11,967 nt of DNA from the NCBI GenBank assembly GCA_030632525.1, contig DAOVUP010000010.1:1-11967 (forward strand), given 5' to 3'. Shown here piece after piece: positions 1 through 6,471 of the stretch. The notes beneath the pieces are model-generated. The model was not told where the DNA came from. It was given only the letters and a program-made list of their open reading frames with translations, and ran no database searches. A program made the translations under genes and the position numbers. Within the stretch, counting starts at the first letter, position 1, and each line of letters begins with the position of its first letter. The stretch is from Desulfobacteraceae bacterium (GTDB taxonomy: Bacteria > Desulfobacterota > DSM-4660 > Desulfatiglandales > Desulfatiglandaceae).

Positions 1-126
1 CAGATGAGAGAAACCGGCAAATTTTTTGCCATCGACGAAGATGGGGCGGTCGTTAATACCCCTGCGGGCGCCTTGATCAGAAAACTGTCCATGACCTTCT
101 ATCCGCAGGACATGCAGCCACTGTGA
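1..126 (+). CDS. 3' end of an unidentified gene (partial)
   Basis: An open frame enters from the left edge and gives 41 residues ending ...YPQDMQPL before a TGA at 124-126. Codon use looks like the rest of the window (mixed G/C third positions), so I read it as the true C-terminus of a gene on the same strand. I do not recognise the family and assign no function. The stop overlaps a GTG at 123-125 (GTGA arrangement) whose frame stays open to 251. The same frame as this gene, past the stop, also remains open from 127 to the TGA at 202-204. Confidence 0.5.
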   Translation, partial: QMRETGKFFAIDEDGAVVNTPAGALIRKLSMTFYPQDMQPL

Positions 127-200
127 TCATCGATAAGCAGCCTGAAGATTGCCGTGGGGACGAAGAGCTCACTCACCGGGACGATCAAGGAGGTGAACGC

Positions 201-251
201 GTGAGGATCTGCAGCGCAGAAATACTATTAAACAATTTAAAGTACACTTAA
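201..251 (+). pseudogene. Truncated gene start, possibly a TPP-dependent enzyme
   Basis: A near-perfect ribosome site, AAGGAGGTGA at 187-196, precedes a GTG at 201 with ideal spacing, yet the frame closes at a TAA (249-251) after 16 codons: (M)RICSAEILLNNLKYT. The pattern 'x-SAEILLxNLK' resembles the first helix of thiamine-pyrophosphate enzymes such as acetolactate synthase large subunits, which often begin 'xxGAEILVxxLKxEGV'. Sequence turns AT-rich just downstream. My reading is that a gene start survives with its body lost. It could instead be a short leader peptide. The frame is also open upstream to a GTG at 123. The TPP link is pattern memory over about 14 residues only. Confidence 0.3.
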
Positions 252-374
252 ATCGAAATAATTTATCACGCTGTGCGCTATAGATTTGAAAATATTCGAA
301 GGAAAAAATATGAGAAAGGCAATGCAGGAGCAAATGGTGTACTTGAAAGGGATACAAACAAAAGAGGCAAAGAG
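252..374. other. AT-rich leader upstream of the SDR gene
   Basis: About 120 bp lies between the truncated stub and the SDR start. It is AT-rich from roughly 225 to 310, in contrast to its flanks, and has an imperfect palindrome around 237-253 (TTTAAAGTACACTTAAA). TATAGA at 279-284 could be a -10 box but I see no convincing -35 at 16-18 bp. A 22-codon frame starts at ATG 310 behind AAGGAA and ends at TGA 376-378, overlapping the SDR start as ATGA. It may be a coupled leader peptide or chance. Confidence 0.3.
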
Positions 375-1196
375 ATGAGACTGAAAGGGAAAGTAGCGCT
401 CATAACAGGAGGAGGCACGGGCATAGGAACTGCAATCGCGAAGCGGTTTATTGCGGACGGAGCAAAGATATGTATCACCGGCCGACGCCAGGCAGTGCTT
501 GACAAGGTGGCTCAATCATTACCCGCAGAGACGGTAGCGACATGTTCAGGGGATGTTTCAAAGTACGGGGACATCGAGCGTATGGTTGAGATGGCACTGA
601 AATTTGAAGGCAGGCTCGATGTGCTGGTGAACAATGCAGGCATCGATCCGGGTGGGACGATTACCGATATGGATCAAGAAATCTGGCGAAGGGTTATCGA
701 AGTGAACCTGACCGGTTCTTTTCTGACCATGAAGGCATCCATACCGCATATGATTAAAGGGGGAGGCGGATCTATCATCAATATTTCTTCCTTGGGTGGA
801 TTACGTTGCCTGCCGGGTATGCCGGCCTACTGCACGTCAAAAGCCGCTCTCAATATGCTGACGAAACAAGCTGCTTTAGATTATGGACCATTTAAGGTCC
901 GCTGTAATGCCGTCTGTCCGGGGGCGACCAGAACGGAGATGCTGGAGGAGGCACTCAGCCCGCTTACAGAGACACTCTCAACGGACGTGGATGGGGTTTT
1001 CGCCTGTATATCATCCAACGTGCCCCTTCGCCGGGTCGCGACTCCCGATGAGATATCCGGTATTTGCAGTTACCTGGCAAGTGATGATTCTTCTTTTATG
1101 ACGGGATCCGTTCTTCTGCTTGACGGTGGCGCATCTGTGGTTGATGTGTCGGGAGCTGCACTCAGCAGTGCGGGTGTCAATTGGGGGGTCACGTAA
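375..1196 (+). CDS. SDR-family NAD(P)-dependent oxidoreductase (FabG-like)
   Basis: A 273-residue classical short-chain dehydrogenase/reductase, predicted cytoplasmic, interconverting a hydroxyl and a carbonyl with NAD(P)(H). Visible elements in order: cofactor glycine motif TGGGTGIG (11-18), NNAG (86-89), the active-site Asn of 'EVNLTGSF' (N111), catalytic Ser in 'INISS' (S139), YCTSK giving the Y152-K156 pair, and 'CPGATRTEM' after the sixth strand. The closing 'LLDGGA' is followed by about 20 extra residues, a little longer than the usual 250. An in-frame GTG at 273 would add 34 residues with no SDR similarity, so I chose ATG 375 with the weak site AGAGGC. The substrate cannot be read from sequence. 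It stands 260 bp before the importer genes, so its link to the methyl-transfer pathway is only positional. Confidence 0.9.
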   Translation: MRLKGKVALITGGGTGIGTAIAKRFIADGAKICITGRRQAVLDKVAQSLPAETVATCSGDVSKYGDIERMVEMALKFEGRLDVLVNNAGIDPGGTITDMDQEIWRRVIEVNLTGSFLTMKASIPHMIKGGGGSIINISSLGGLRCLPGMPAYCTSKAALNMLTKQAALDYGPFKVRCNAVCPGATRTEMLEEALSPLTETLSTDVDGVFACISSNVPLRRVATPDEISGICSYLASDDSSFMTGSVLLLDGGASVVDVSGAALSSAGVNWGVT

Positions 1197-1456
1197 ATCC
1201 TATCCGGACACTACTAATATAAATTGAAAAGACCACAAGGTATAGCAGCAGAGATCTTGAGAGATAAACCAAGGGTACCGGGTCACACACAAATTTAGTA
1301 ATTGTTGGTGCCTTTTGTGCGGTGTCCGCTGAAAGTGGGGTGTAATGGAAGGCTCAAGGCCAATAACCCCTTTAAGAAAGGAGGTGCAAATATAAAAGAG
1401 AAAAAGAGGGACGAGATGCGTAACAGAGGATTCAAAAACAGAAAAGGAGGGATAAA
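1197..1456. other. Leader region upstream of the binding-protein gene
   Basis: This 260-bp gap has no recognisable gene, and no Rho-independent terminator after the SDR gene. It contains two ribosome-site-like tracts. AAAGGAGGTG at 1377-1386 is followed by no ATG/GTG/TTG at normal spacing (ATA sits where a start would be). AAAAGGAGGG at 1442-1451 serves the binding-protein gene. One frame is open from about 1302 to TGA 1458-1460, with an ATG at 1416 encoding MRNRGFKNRKGGIK, overlapping the next start as ATGA. CCTTT/AAAGG could form a small hairpin covering the first tract. I could not place a convincing sigma-70 promoter. Confidence 0.3.
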
Positions 1457-2695
1457 ATGAAAAACAAAGTATTGCTTGGGTTGCTCGTGGTTACGGTAGC
1501 TGTGGTGTTTCTGGTCGGTGTTTGTGCCACAAATTCACTGGCCAAGGACAAAATCGTTGTTGGTATGGCAAGACCTATCTCCGGTTGGATGGCTGTGATT
1601 GGAGACTCGGCATTCAGACCGGTCTATGAGACATGGGTTAAAGAGGTCAATGCCAAGGGTGGGATATATGTGAAGGAATATGGCAAGAAGTTGCCCATAG
1701 AGCTATTGATATATGATGATAAAAGTGATGTGGGCACGATGACGCGGCTGACGGAAAAATTGATAGTCCAGGACAAGGTTGACTTTCTGTGGCCCGCCTG
1801 TGGCACCGCCTTTGTCTTTGCCCAAGCCCCTATAGCCAATAAACATGGGTATATTCTCTTGACAGCCGAGGGTGGAGCCACGCAGGTCAAGGAGATGCTT
1901 AGGAGCCTACCCTATGTATTCGTCGGCCTGAGTTTTTCCGATTGGTACCAGCTACCGGTCTTTGCTGAACTTCTCGGCGAAAAGGGCGCGAAGACGGCAT
2001 ACATAATGTACGTTGGTGACCTCTTCGGCATAGAGTATTCCGGTGTGGCGGGTATTGAATTTCCGAAGCATGGAATTGATATCGTTGGTATTAGCAGTGT
2101 TCCACCTGGAGCTAAGGATCTATCACCCATAATCAAGAAGGCTAAGGCATCTAATGCCGATGTCTTTTGCTGTTTTGGCTATCCCGACCAGGTTCTGCCT
2201 GCTACCGGTACGTCAATAGCACTTGGCTTTAACCCTAAGGCTTGGATAGGCGGCCCCGGAGCCAATTTCGGGTTTTACCATACCACCTTTGGTCCGGCGG
2301 TGGAGGGAGTAATGGGTTTTACTTCTTTTAGCCCCAAGCAATCCGCGGCAGCCAAAGAATTAGCCGATAAACTTTACGCTGGCAAGCCCGAAGAAATCCA
2401 AGATTTCTGGGGACACCCCCTCTATTGGGCTTCGCTGGAATTTTGGAAGCAGGCTATCGAGAAGGCCGGAACCCTGGACCAGAAAGTGATCAGGGATATC
2501 ATGGCTACACAGAAGTTCAAGACGGTACTGGGACCGACTTGGTTTGAGAACGGACTTATGGCCAAAGAGTGTCATACCGGTGAGATTGGTCAGTGGCAAA
2601 AGGGGATGTTTGAAGTCGTCGGCCCCAAGAAACATGCTACCGCAAAGTTTGTCTACCCTAAGCCGCCGTGGCCAAAGCCAAAACCGAAGAAGTAG
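1457..2695 (+). CDS. ABC transporter substrate-binding protein, branched-chain amino acid (LivK-like) family
   Basis: A 412-residue periplasmic solute receptor of the HAAT/Peripla_BP_6 family. The N-terminus is a Sec signal peptide: positively charged MKNK, a hydrophobic core (5-22), and a likely signal peptidase I site after 'NSLA' (A29). The Cys at 23 is not in a proper lipobox, so a lipoprotein is less likely. The mature protein opens 'KDKIVVGMARPISGWMAVIG', the usual first strand and ligand loop of this fold, and later has 'ELLIYDDKSD', also typical. The C-terminal tail is a Pro/Lys-rich repeat (KPPWPKPKPKK). The ribosome site AAAAGGAGGG is strong. The permease and ATPase genes follow in the same direction, so it captures the solute for LivHMGF. 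Members bind amino acids, amides, urea, or aromatic and other carboxylates; ligand identity is not predictable here. Confidence 0.92.
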   Translation: MKNKVLLGLLVVTVAVVFLVGVCATNSLAKDKIVVGMARPISGWMAVIGDSAFRPVYETWVKEVNAKGGIYVKEYGKKLPIELLIYDDKSDVGTMTRLTEKLIVQDKVDFLWPACGTAFVFAQAPIANKHGYILLTAEGGATQVKEMLRSLPYVFVGLSFSDWYQLPVFAELLGEKGAKTAYIMYVGDLFGIEYSGVAGIEFPKHGIDIVGISSVPPGAKDLSPIIKKAKASNADVFCCFGYPDQVLPATGTSIALGFNPKAWIGGPGANFGFYHTTFGPAVEGVMGFTSFSPKQSAAAKELADKLYAGKPEEIQDFWGHPLYWASLEFWKQAIEKAGTLDQKVIRDIMATQKFKTVLGPTWFENGLMAKECHTGEIGQWQKGMFEVVGPKKHATAKFVYPKPPWPKPKPKK

Positions 2696-2731
2696 ACGTT
2701 GAGTTTAGGAGTTTAGTAGGAGTAATAGTAA

Positions 2732-2781
2732 GCAGGCTGTCTCAAAGAGTGCAAACATCCCGCGCCTTTTGGACAGCCTGC
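2732..2781. repeat. 50-bp inverted repeat between the binding-protein gene and livH
   Basis: Arms GCAGGCTGTC (2732-2741) and GACAGCCTGC (2772-2781) are perfect 10-bp complements. After a U-G pair and one mismatch, AAAG (2744-2747) pairs with CTTT (2766-2769), leaving a loop of about 18 nt. As RNA this is a strong hairpin. There is no T-run, so it is not a classic terminator. Position suggests protection of binding-protein mRNA or partial attenuation, a common device in importer operons. The edges also look like the terminal repeats of some insertion sequences (see findings). Confidence 0.7.
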
Positions 2782-2789
2782 AGTCGTAA

Positions 2790-2817
2790 TTGGCAAAGCT
2801 TAGGAAGCTATTATAAT
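2790..2817 (+). promoter_or_regulatory. Sigma-70-like promoter match overlapping the livH start
   Basis: TTGGCA (2790-2795), a 16-bp spacer, then perfect TATAAT (2812-2817). The -10 box overlaps the ATG of livH (2816-2818), so a transcript from it would begin around 2824, inside livH, and could serve livM and later genes but not livH. It may be fortuitous in AT-rich DNA. Confidence 0.3.
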
Positions 2818-3685
2818 GATTGTAACATTCCTTGATATAGTAATTGCGGGTTTGCTGATGGGCGGCATCTACGCCCTGATCGCCGTGGGGCTCAGCCTAC
2901 AGTATGGTGTTGCCCGGGTGCTGAACATATCTCATGGCGAATTCATTATGATCGGGGCTTTCGGCACCTGGATGCTGTATAAAATGGTTGGCATTAACCC
3001 CCTCATTACCCTCGCCATGTGCGGTCCTGTTCTATTTTTGATAGGTTTTTTCCTTCACAAAACGCTCTTCAGGAGCCTACTGGCCTCTTCAGCATCAGCG
3101 GATATCTTTGAGGCCAAATCCATGTTAGCCTCTTTCGGTCTTCTCTTCATCATTCAAAATATAGCCATATTAACATGGGGTGCTGACATAAAGAGTTATT
3201 CCTATTTAAATTATGGGGTCAATCTGGGGGGAGCGTTATTTGCCGCCAATCGCCTGGTAACCCTTTTGTTTGCCGTCGTCATAAGTACAGCCTTCTATCT
3301 CTTTTTGGCCTTTACCCGCCTGGGAAAAGGTATTCGGGCAGCGGCCCAGGACCCGAGGACCGCGGGGCTCATGGGCGTAAACATCAACCAGGTACTTGCT
3401 TTATGCTTTGGTTTTGGAGCTGTGATGGCTGGTCTTGCCGGCGGACTGTTAAGCATGTGCTACCCTATTACGACAACGATGGGTATGGAATATACGATTA
3501 TTGCTATCATCGTGGTCGTGTTGGGCGGGTTGGGCAGTATCGTGGGTAGTTTTATCGGGGGTTTCTTGCTGGGTATTATCGGCAGCATCGTAACCTATAT
3601 AGAGCCTGGCTTGGCAATGGTCTCCTACTATGTCATCTTCATAGTTCTGCTCCTGGCGAAGCCAACAGGTATTTTAGGGAAATAG
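2816..3685 (+). CDS. livH: Branched-chain amino acid-type ABC transporter permease LivH
   Basis: A 289-residue inner-membrane permease of the LivH family, about eight hydrophobic segments, forming the translocation channel with LivM. The N-terminus shows the family pattern 'GLLMGGIYALIAVGLSLQYG' (12-31) followed by 'NISHGEFIMIGAF' (37-49). The cytoplasmic coupling loop 'GIRAAAQDPRTAGLMGVN' (172-189) is the LivH equivalent of the EAA loop that contacts the ATPase. A Gly-rich 'VVLGGLGSIVGSFIGGFLLG' segment near the end is also characteristic. Length is normal. The start has AGGA about 11 nt upstream, a wider spacing than in neighbouring genes. The gene follows the intergenic hairpin and is separated from livM by only 3 nt. 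Confidence 0.92.
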   Translation: MIVTFLDIVIAGLLMGGIYALIAVGLSLQYGVARVLNISHGEFIMIGAFGTWMLYKMVGINPLITLAMCGPVLFLIGFFLHKTLFRSLLASSASADIFEAKSMLASFGLLFIIQNIAILTWGADIKSYSYLNYGVNLGGALFAANRLVTLLFAVVISTAFYLFLAFTRLGKGIRAAAQDPRTAGLMGVNINQVLALCFGFGAVMAGLAGGLLSMCYPITTTMGMEYTIIAIIVVVLGGLGSIVGSFIGGFLLGIIGSIVTYIEPGLAMVSYYVIFIVLLLAKPTGILGK

Positions 3686-3688
3686 AAA

Positions 3689-4642
3689 ATGGATATTACC
3701 ACACTGACATCTAAAAAGTCCTTGGTATGGTGGGTAATTATTCTCATCATATTCATACTATTAGCCTTTGTACCCCTCTATGCCCCGGGTTATGCTGCTA
3801 TATTACTAATCAGCATCCTTATGTATGTCATCCTGACCGTAAGCTGGGTTATGTTCTCCGGATCTACCGGTTACATGTCCTTGGCGCCGGCCGTGTTTTT
3901 TGGAGTCGGCATATATGCTTCCGCTATAATAGGGGGGAAATTACCCTTTCCGATCGTTGTTGGCATTGGTGGTCTGGCCAGTTTCTGCCTTGCCCTGCTC
4001 GTCGGCGCCCTGACACTGAGGCTCAGGGGCATCTATTTTGCCATATTCACGTTTGGACTCGTTATGCTCATGGCGCATTCTCTCCTGTTCTGGGAGCTTC
4101 ACGTAACGGGCACGCGTGGCAGATTTGTTATAGTCATGGGTTACAATACTATCTATTACTACCTGCTCGGCATTTTTGTGTTATTATTGCTTACCGCCTA
4201 CCTTATCAATCGCTCCAGATTTGGGTTGGCCTTGCAGAGTATCGGTCAGGAAGAGGACGCTGCGGCCCACACCGGTGTGAATGTAACGATGCTGAAGGTT
4301 ACCACCTTCGCCATCAGCGCCTTCTTCATGGGGGCGGCCGGGGCCGTCATGGCGACAAAATGGACCTATATTGACCCATTTATCGCCTTTAATCCATTTT
4401 ATTCCTTTATGCCGGTGGTGATGGCCATTTTTGGCGGTATGGGGCAACTGTTCGGCCCTATCATTGGCGCGGTTATTTTAACCTATTTGGAAGAATTTCT
4501 GATAACCAAGTTCGCGGAATTATATATGCTCATTTTTGGCACCATATTAGTTATTGCCATATTATACCTGCCCGATGGATTGGTCGGATTGATACAAAAG
4601 ATGTGGAACCGATATTCAGAGAGGAAACATGCCGATACTTGA
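3689..4642 (+). CDS. livM: Branched-chain amino acid-type ABC transporter permease LivM
   Basis: A 317-residue inner-membrane protein, the second permease of the HAAT importer. Family signatures are the early 'GSTGYMSLAPAVFFGVGIY' (58-76; LivM usually reads GxxGxxSLGxAxFxGxGAY), 'LTLRLRGIYFAIFTFG' (108-123) and the coupling loop 'GLALQSIGQEEDAAAHTGVN' (179-198). It ends 'FGGMGQLFGPIIGAVILTYLEE' and a further helix. About nine hydrophobic segments are seen. The ribosome site is AGGGAA, within the end of livH, with 3 nt between genes. Its last 14 nt overlap livG, implying translational coupling. A Pro replaces the usual Gly in SLGxA (SLAPA), a modest deviation. Confidence 0.92.
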   Translation: MDITTLTSKKSLVWWVIILIIFILLAFVPLYAPGYAAILLISILMYVILTVSWVMFSGSTGYMSLAPAVFFGVGIYASAIIGGKLPFPIVVGIGGLASFCLALLVGALTLRLRGIYFAIFTFGLVMLMAHSLLFWELHVTGTRGRFVIVMGYNTIYYYLLGIFVLLLLTAYLINRSRFGLALQSIGQEEDAAAHTGVNVTMLKVTTFAISAFFMGAAGAVMATKWTYIDPFIAFNPFYSFMPVVMAIFGGMGQLFGPIIGAVILTYLEEFLITKFAELYMLIFGTILVIAILYLPDGLVGLIQKMWNRYSERKHADT

Positions 4643-5366
4643 AGGTAAAGGAGTAACCAAGTATTTTGGAGGACTGGTCGCTGTATCCAATGTGGATTTC
4701 AAGGTGGAACAAGGTGAAGCCCTGGGCCTGATTGGTCCCAATGGAGCCGGTAAAACGACGCTTTTTAATTTAATATCGGCTGCTCTTGTTCCCAAACCAG
4801 GGACAATAAGATTTAAAGGCGAAAACATTACCGGCTTGAAGCCGTACAAAATCTGCAGGATGGTAGTGGCGAGAACCTTTCAATTAGTTAAAGTTTTTGC
4901 CGACATGCCGGCCCTGAGTAATGTCATACTGGGCTCTTATTTTGGGATGTCACCCGGTATGTCATCAAAGGATGCTGTTCGAGAAGCCACTGAGTTATTG
5001 GAGTTTGTCGGGTTATCAGCAGTGAAAGGGACCCCGGCTAAAGACCTGACCTTGGCCAACCAGAAGCGACTTGAAGTGGCAAGAGCGTTGGCAACCAATC
5101 CCGAACTATTATTGCTTGATGAAATGATGGCGGGGTTAAACCCCACCGAGGTAGGCCAGGCGATGGAATTGGTAACCAGGATTCGGGATAAGGGGATTAC
5201 CATTATTATGATCGAGCACGTCATGAAAGCAATTATGAACGTGTGTGAACGGATAATAGTGCTCCATCACGGTGCAAAGATTGCCGAAGGAACGCCACAG
5301 GAGATTGTGACCAGCAAGAAAGTTATTGAGGTGTACTTAGGAGAAAAGGCTCATGCTGGAAGTTAG
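4629..5366 (+). CDS. livG: ABC transporter ATP-binding protein LivG
   Basis: A 245-residue cytoplasmic ATPase of the LivG family. Walker A GPNGAGKTT (36-44), Q-loop Gln in 'ARTFQLVKVF' (Q85), Walker B LLLLDE (160-165) followed by the LivG-type 'MMAGLNPTE', and H-loop His in 'IMIEHVM' (H197) are all present. The ABC signature normally reads LSGGQ or LSYGQ; here it is LTLANQ (140-145), lacking both glycines, although the following 'KRLEVARAL' is normal. Such variants exist among LivG homologues, so I do not regard the gene as broken. The start ATG has GAGAGGAA upstream. It overlaps livM by 14 nt and livF by 14 nt. Confidence 0.92.
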   Translation: MPILEGKGVTKYFGGLVAVSNVDFKVEQGEALGLIGPNGAGKTTLFNLISAALVPKPGTIRFKGENITGLKPYKICRMVVARTFQLVKVFADMPALSNVILGSYFGMSPGMSSKDAVREATELLEFVGLSAVKGTPAKDLTLANQKRLEVARALATNPELLLLDEMMAGLNPTEVGQAMELVTRIRDKGITIIMIEHVMKAIMNVCERIIVLHHGAKIAEGTPQEIVTSKKVIEVYLGEKAHAGS

Positions 5367-6057
5367 CAATATAGATACCTTTTATGGCAAGATTCAGGCA
5401 TTATGGGGCGTTTCTTTAAAAATCGATGAGGCGGAAATAGTCGCCCTGGTTGGCGCAAATGGAGCCGGCAAAACGACACTTCTTAATACTATATCCGGTT
5501 TGCTGCGTCCGGCTTCGGGTAGTGTGGAGTTCCTTGACAAGAGAATAGATGGGCTAAAATCTCACGCCATTGTAGAGCTGGGTATGTCTCATATACCCGA
5601 AGGGAGAGGGCTTTTTGCCGACATGTCGGTGCGTGAAAACCTGGAGATGGGTGCCTATACTAAACGTGTGTGGAAACATAAGCAAGAAATCCTTGATAAG
5701 GTCTATCAACTATTCCCCATATTAAAAGCAAGACAAGGGCAATTAGCCAGAACATTAAGCGGCGGTGAACAGCAAATGGTAGCCATAGGCCGGGGTTTAA
5801 TGTCAAGACCGAGGCTGTGCATCATTGATGAGCCGTCATCCGGTCTGGCACCGCTCATGGTGGACGAAATGTTCAGCATTATACAGGGGCTCCGCGACCA
5901 GGGCATTGCCATCTTCCTGATTGAGCAGAATGTCCAACAAACCCTGGAGATAGCTGATCGGGCATACGTGCTGGAAAATGGACGCGTTACCTTAGAAGGA
6001 GAAAGCAAGAAGCTTCTAGAAGAAGAACTAATAAGAAAGGCATATTTGGGACTCTAA
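5353..6057 (+). CDS. livF: ABC transporter ATP-binding protein LivF
   Basis: A 234-residue cytoplasmic ATPase, the LivF partner of LivG. Walker A GANGAGKTT (34-42), the LivF-type 'IPEGRGLFADMSVRENL' around the Q-loop region (81-97), canonical signature LSGGEQQ (135-141), Walker B LCIIDE (155-160) followed by 'PSSGLAP', and 'FLIEQN' (188-193) are visible. The His of the H-loop is replaced by Gln, as is usual in LivF. Because LivF carries a canonical signature and LivG a degenerate one, the two ATP sites of the heterodimer may not be equivalent. It starts inside livG with AGGAGA upstream, and its TAA shares one base with a following ATG (TAATG). Confidence 0.93.
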   Translation: MLEVSNIDTFYGKIQALWGVSLKIDEAEIVALVGANGAGKTTLLNTISGLLRPASGSVEFLDKRIDGLKSHAIVELGMSHIPEGRGLFADMSVRENLEMGAYTKRVWKHKQEILDKVYQLFPILKARQGQLARTLSGGEQQMVAIGRGLMSRPRLCIIDEPSSGLAPLMVDEMFSIIQGLRDQGIAIFLIEQNVQQTLEIADRAYVLENGRVTLEGESKKLLEEELIRKAYLGL

Positions 6058-6155
6058 TGAAAAGCCTTCTGTTAAAGATGCGACGCAGGAAGCGTATCCT
6101 TCATGGGATGGAAGAGGAAAAGCGCCTGCTGTTGCGGATGCCGATTTTCCGTTGA
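6057..6155 (+). CDS. Possible small basic protein coupled to livF
   Basis: A 32-codon frame whose ATG overlaps the livF stop by one base (TAATG) and which ends with TGA at 6153-6155, just before the next gene's ribosome site. The peptide (begins MKSLLLKMRRRKR) is very basic in its first half and has a short amphipathic 'HGMEEEKRLLLRM' stretch. There is no separate Shine-Dalgarno, so translation would depend on termination-reinitiation from livF. It fills almost the entire livF-MoaD gap, which favours a real product, but it could be a chance frame or spacer. I recognise no family. Confidence 0.3.
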   Translation: MKSLLLKMRRRKRILHGMEEEKRLLLRMPIFR

Positions 6156-6164
6156 GGAAAGGTG

Positions 6165-6404
6165 ATGAAACTCAGGGTCAAACTATTCGGGACTTTGAGC
6201 CAACGTTTCCCCGGTTACCAGCATTCACAGGGTATTGAGGTTGAGATTCCAGATGGGGCGACAGTCAAAGACCTTCTCGTCCTTCTGGAAATCTCAAAAT
6301 CTCAAGGGGCAGTGGTTGCTATGGAAGGCCGAATACTAAAAGCGTATGATAAAATGCGGTGCGGAGTCAGTGTGCATGTTTTGCAAGCTATTCACGGGGG
6401 ATGA
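6165..6404 (+). CDS. MoaD/ThiS-family ubiquitin-like sulfur-carrier protein
   Basis: A 79-residue protein with beta-grasp layout: first strand 'MKLRVKLFGTLSQRFP' (1-16), second strand 'GIEVEIPDGATVKDLLVLL' (23-41), and a C-terminal Gly-Gly (78-79). In MoaD and ThiS the terminal GG is adenylated by an E1-like enzyme and charged as thiocarboxylate to donate sulfur during molybdopterin or thiamine synthesis. No MoeB/ThiF-like activator or MoaE lies in the window, so the partner must be elsewhere. MoaD-like paralogs also occur beside tungsten/molybdenum oxidoreductases. I chose ATG 6165, 7 nt after GAGG, over the GTG directly upstream at 6162. It stands between the importer genes and a C_GCAxxG protein, an uncommon setting for moaD. 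Confidence 0.78.
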   Translation: MKLRVKLFGTLSQRFPGYQHSQGIEVEIPDGATVKDLLVLLEISKSQGAVVAMEGRILKAYDKMRCGVSVHVLQAIHGG

Positions 6405-6471
6405 TACGTCTGAGGCTGGAGCCACATGCGTGTATTTTTACAGAATAACTGAAAGGAGGTAACTCAAAGTC

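Noticed and set aside
273..374. N-terminal extension of the SDR protein from GTG 273
   Set aside because: The extra 34 residues are charged and unlike SDR N-termini, and the family's first strand begins right after ATG 375.
1205..1328. Distant complementary pair CGGACAC (1205-1211) and GTGTCCG (1322-1328)
   Set aside because: Only 7 bp of pairing over about 110 nt; this is expected by chance in a 260-bp gap and nothing else supports a structure.
3727..4374. A 215-codon open frame in a second + strand frame inside livM
   Set aside because: It lies entirely within the well-supported livM gene, its translation is rich in Cys/His/Arg with no family motif, and it has no ribosome site. It is a shadow frame.
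6401..6448. 15-codon frame overlapping the MoaD-like stop (ATGA)
   Set aside because: Very short, without a good ribosome site and with no conserved feature; ATGA overlaps of this size arise readily by chance.
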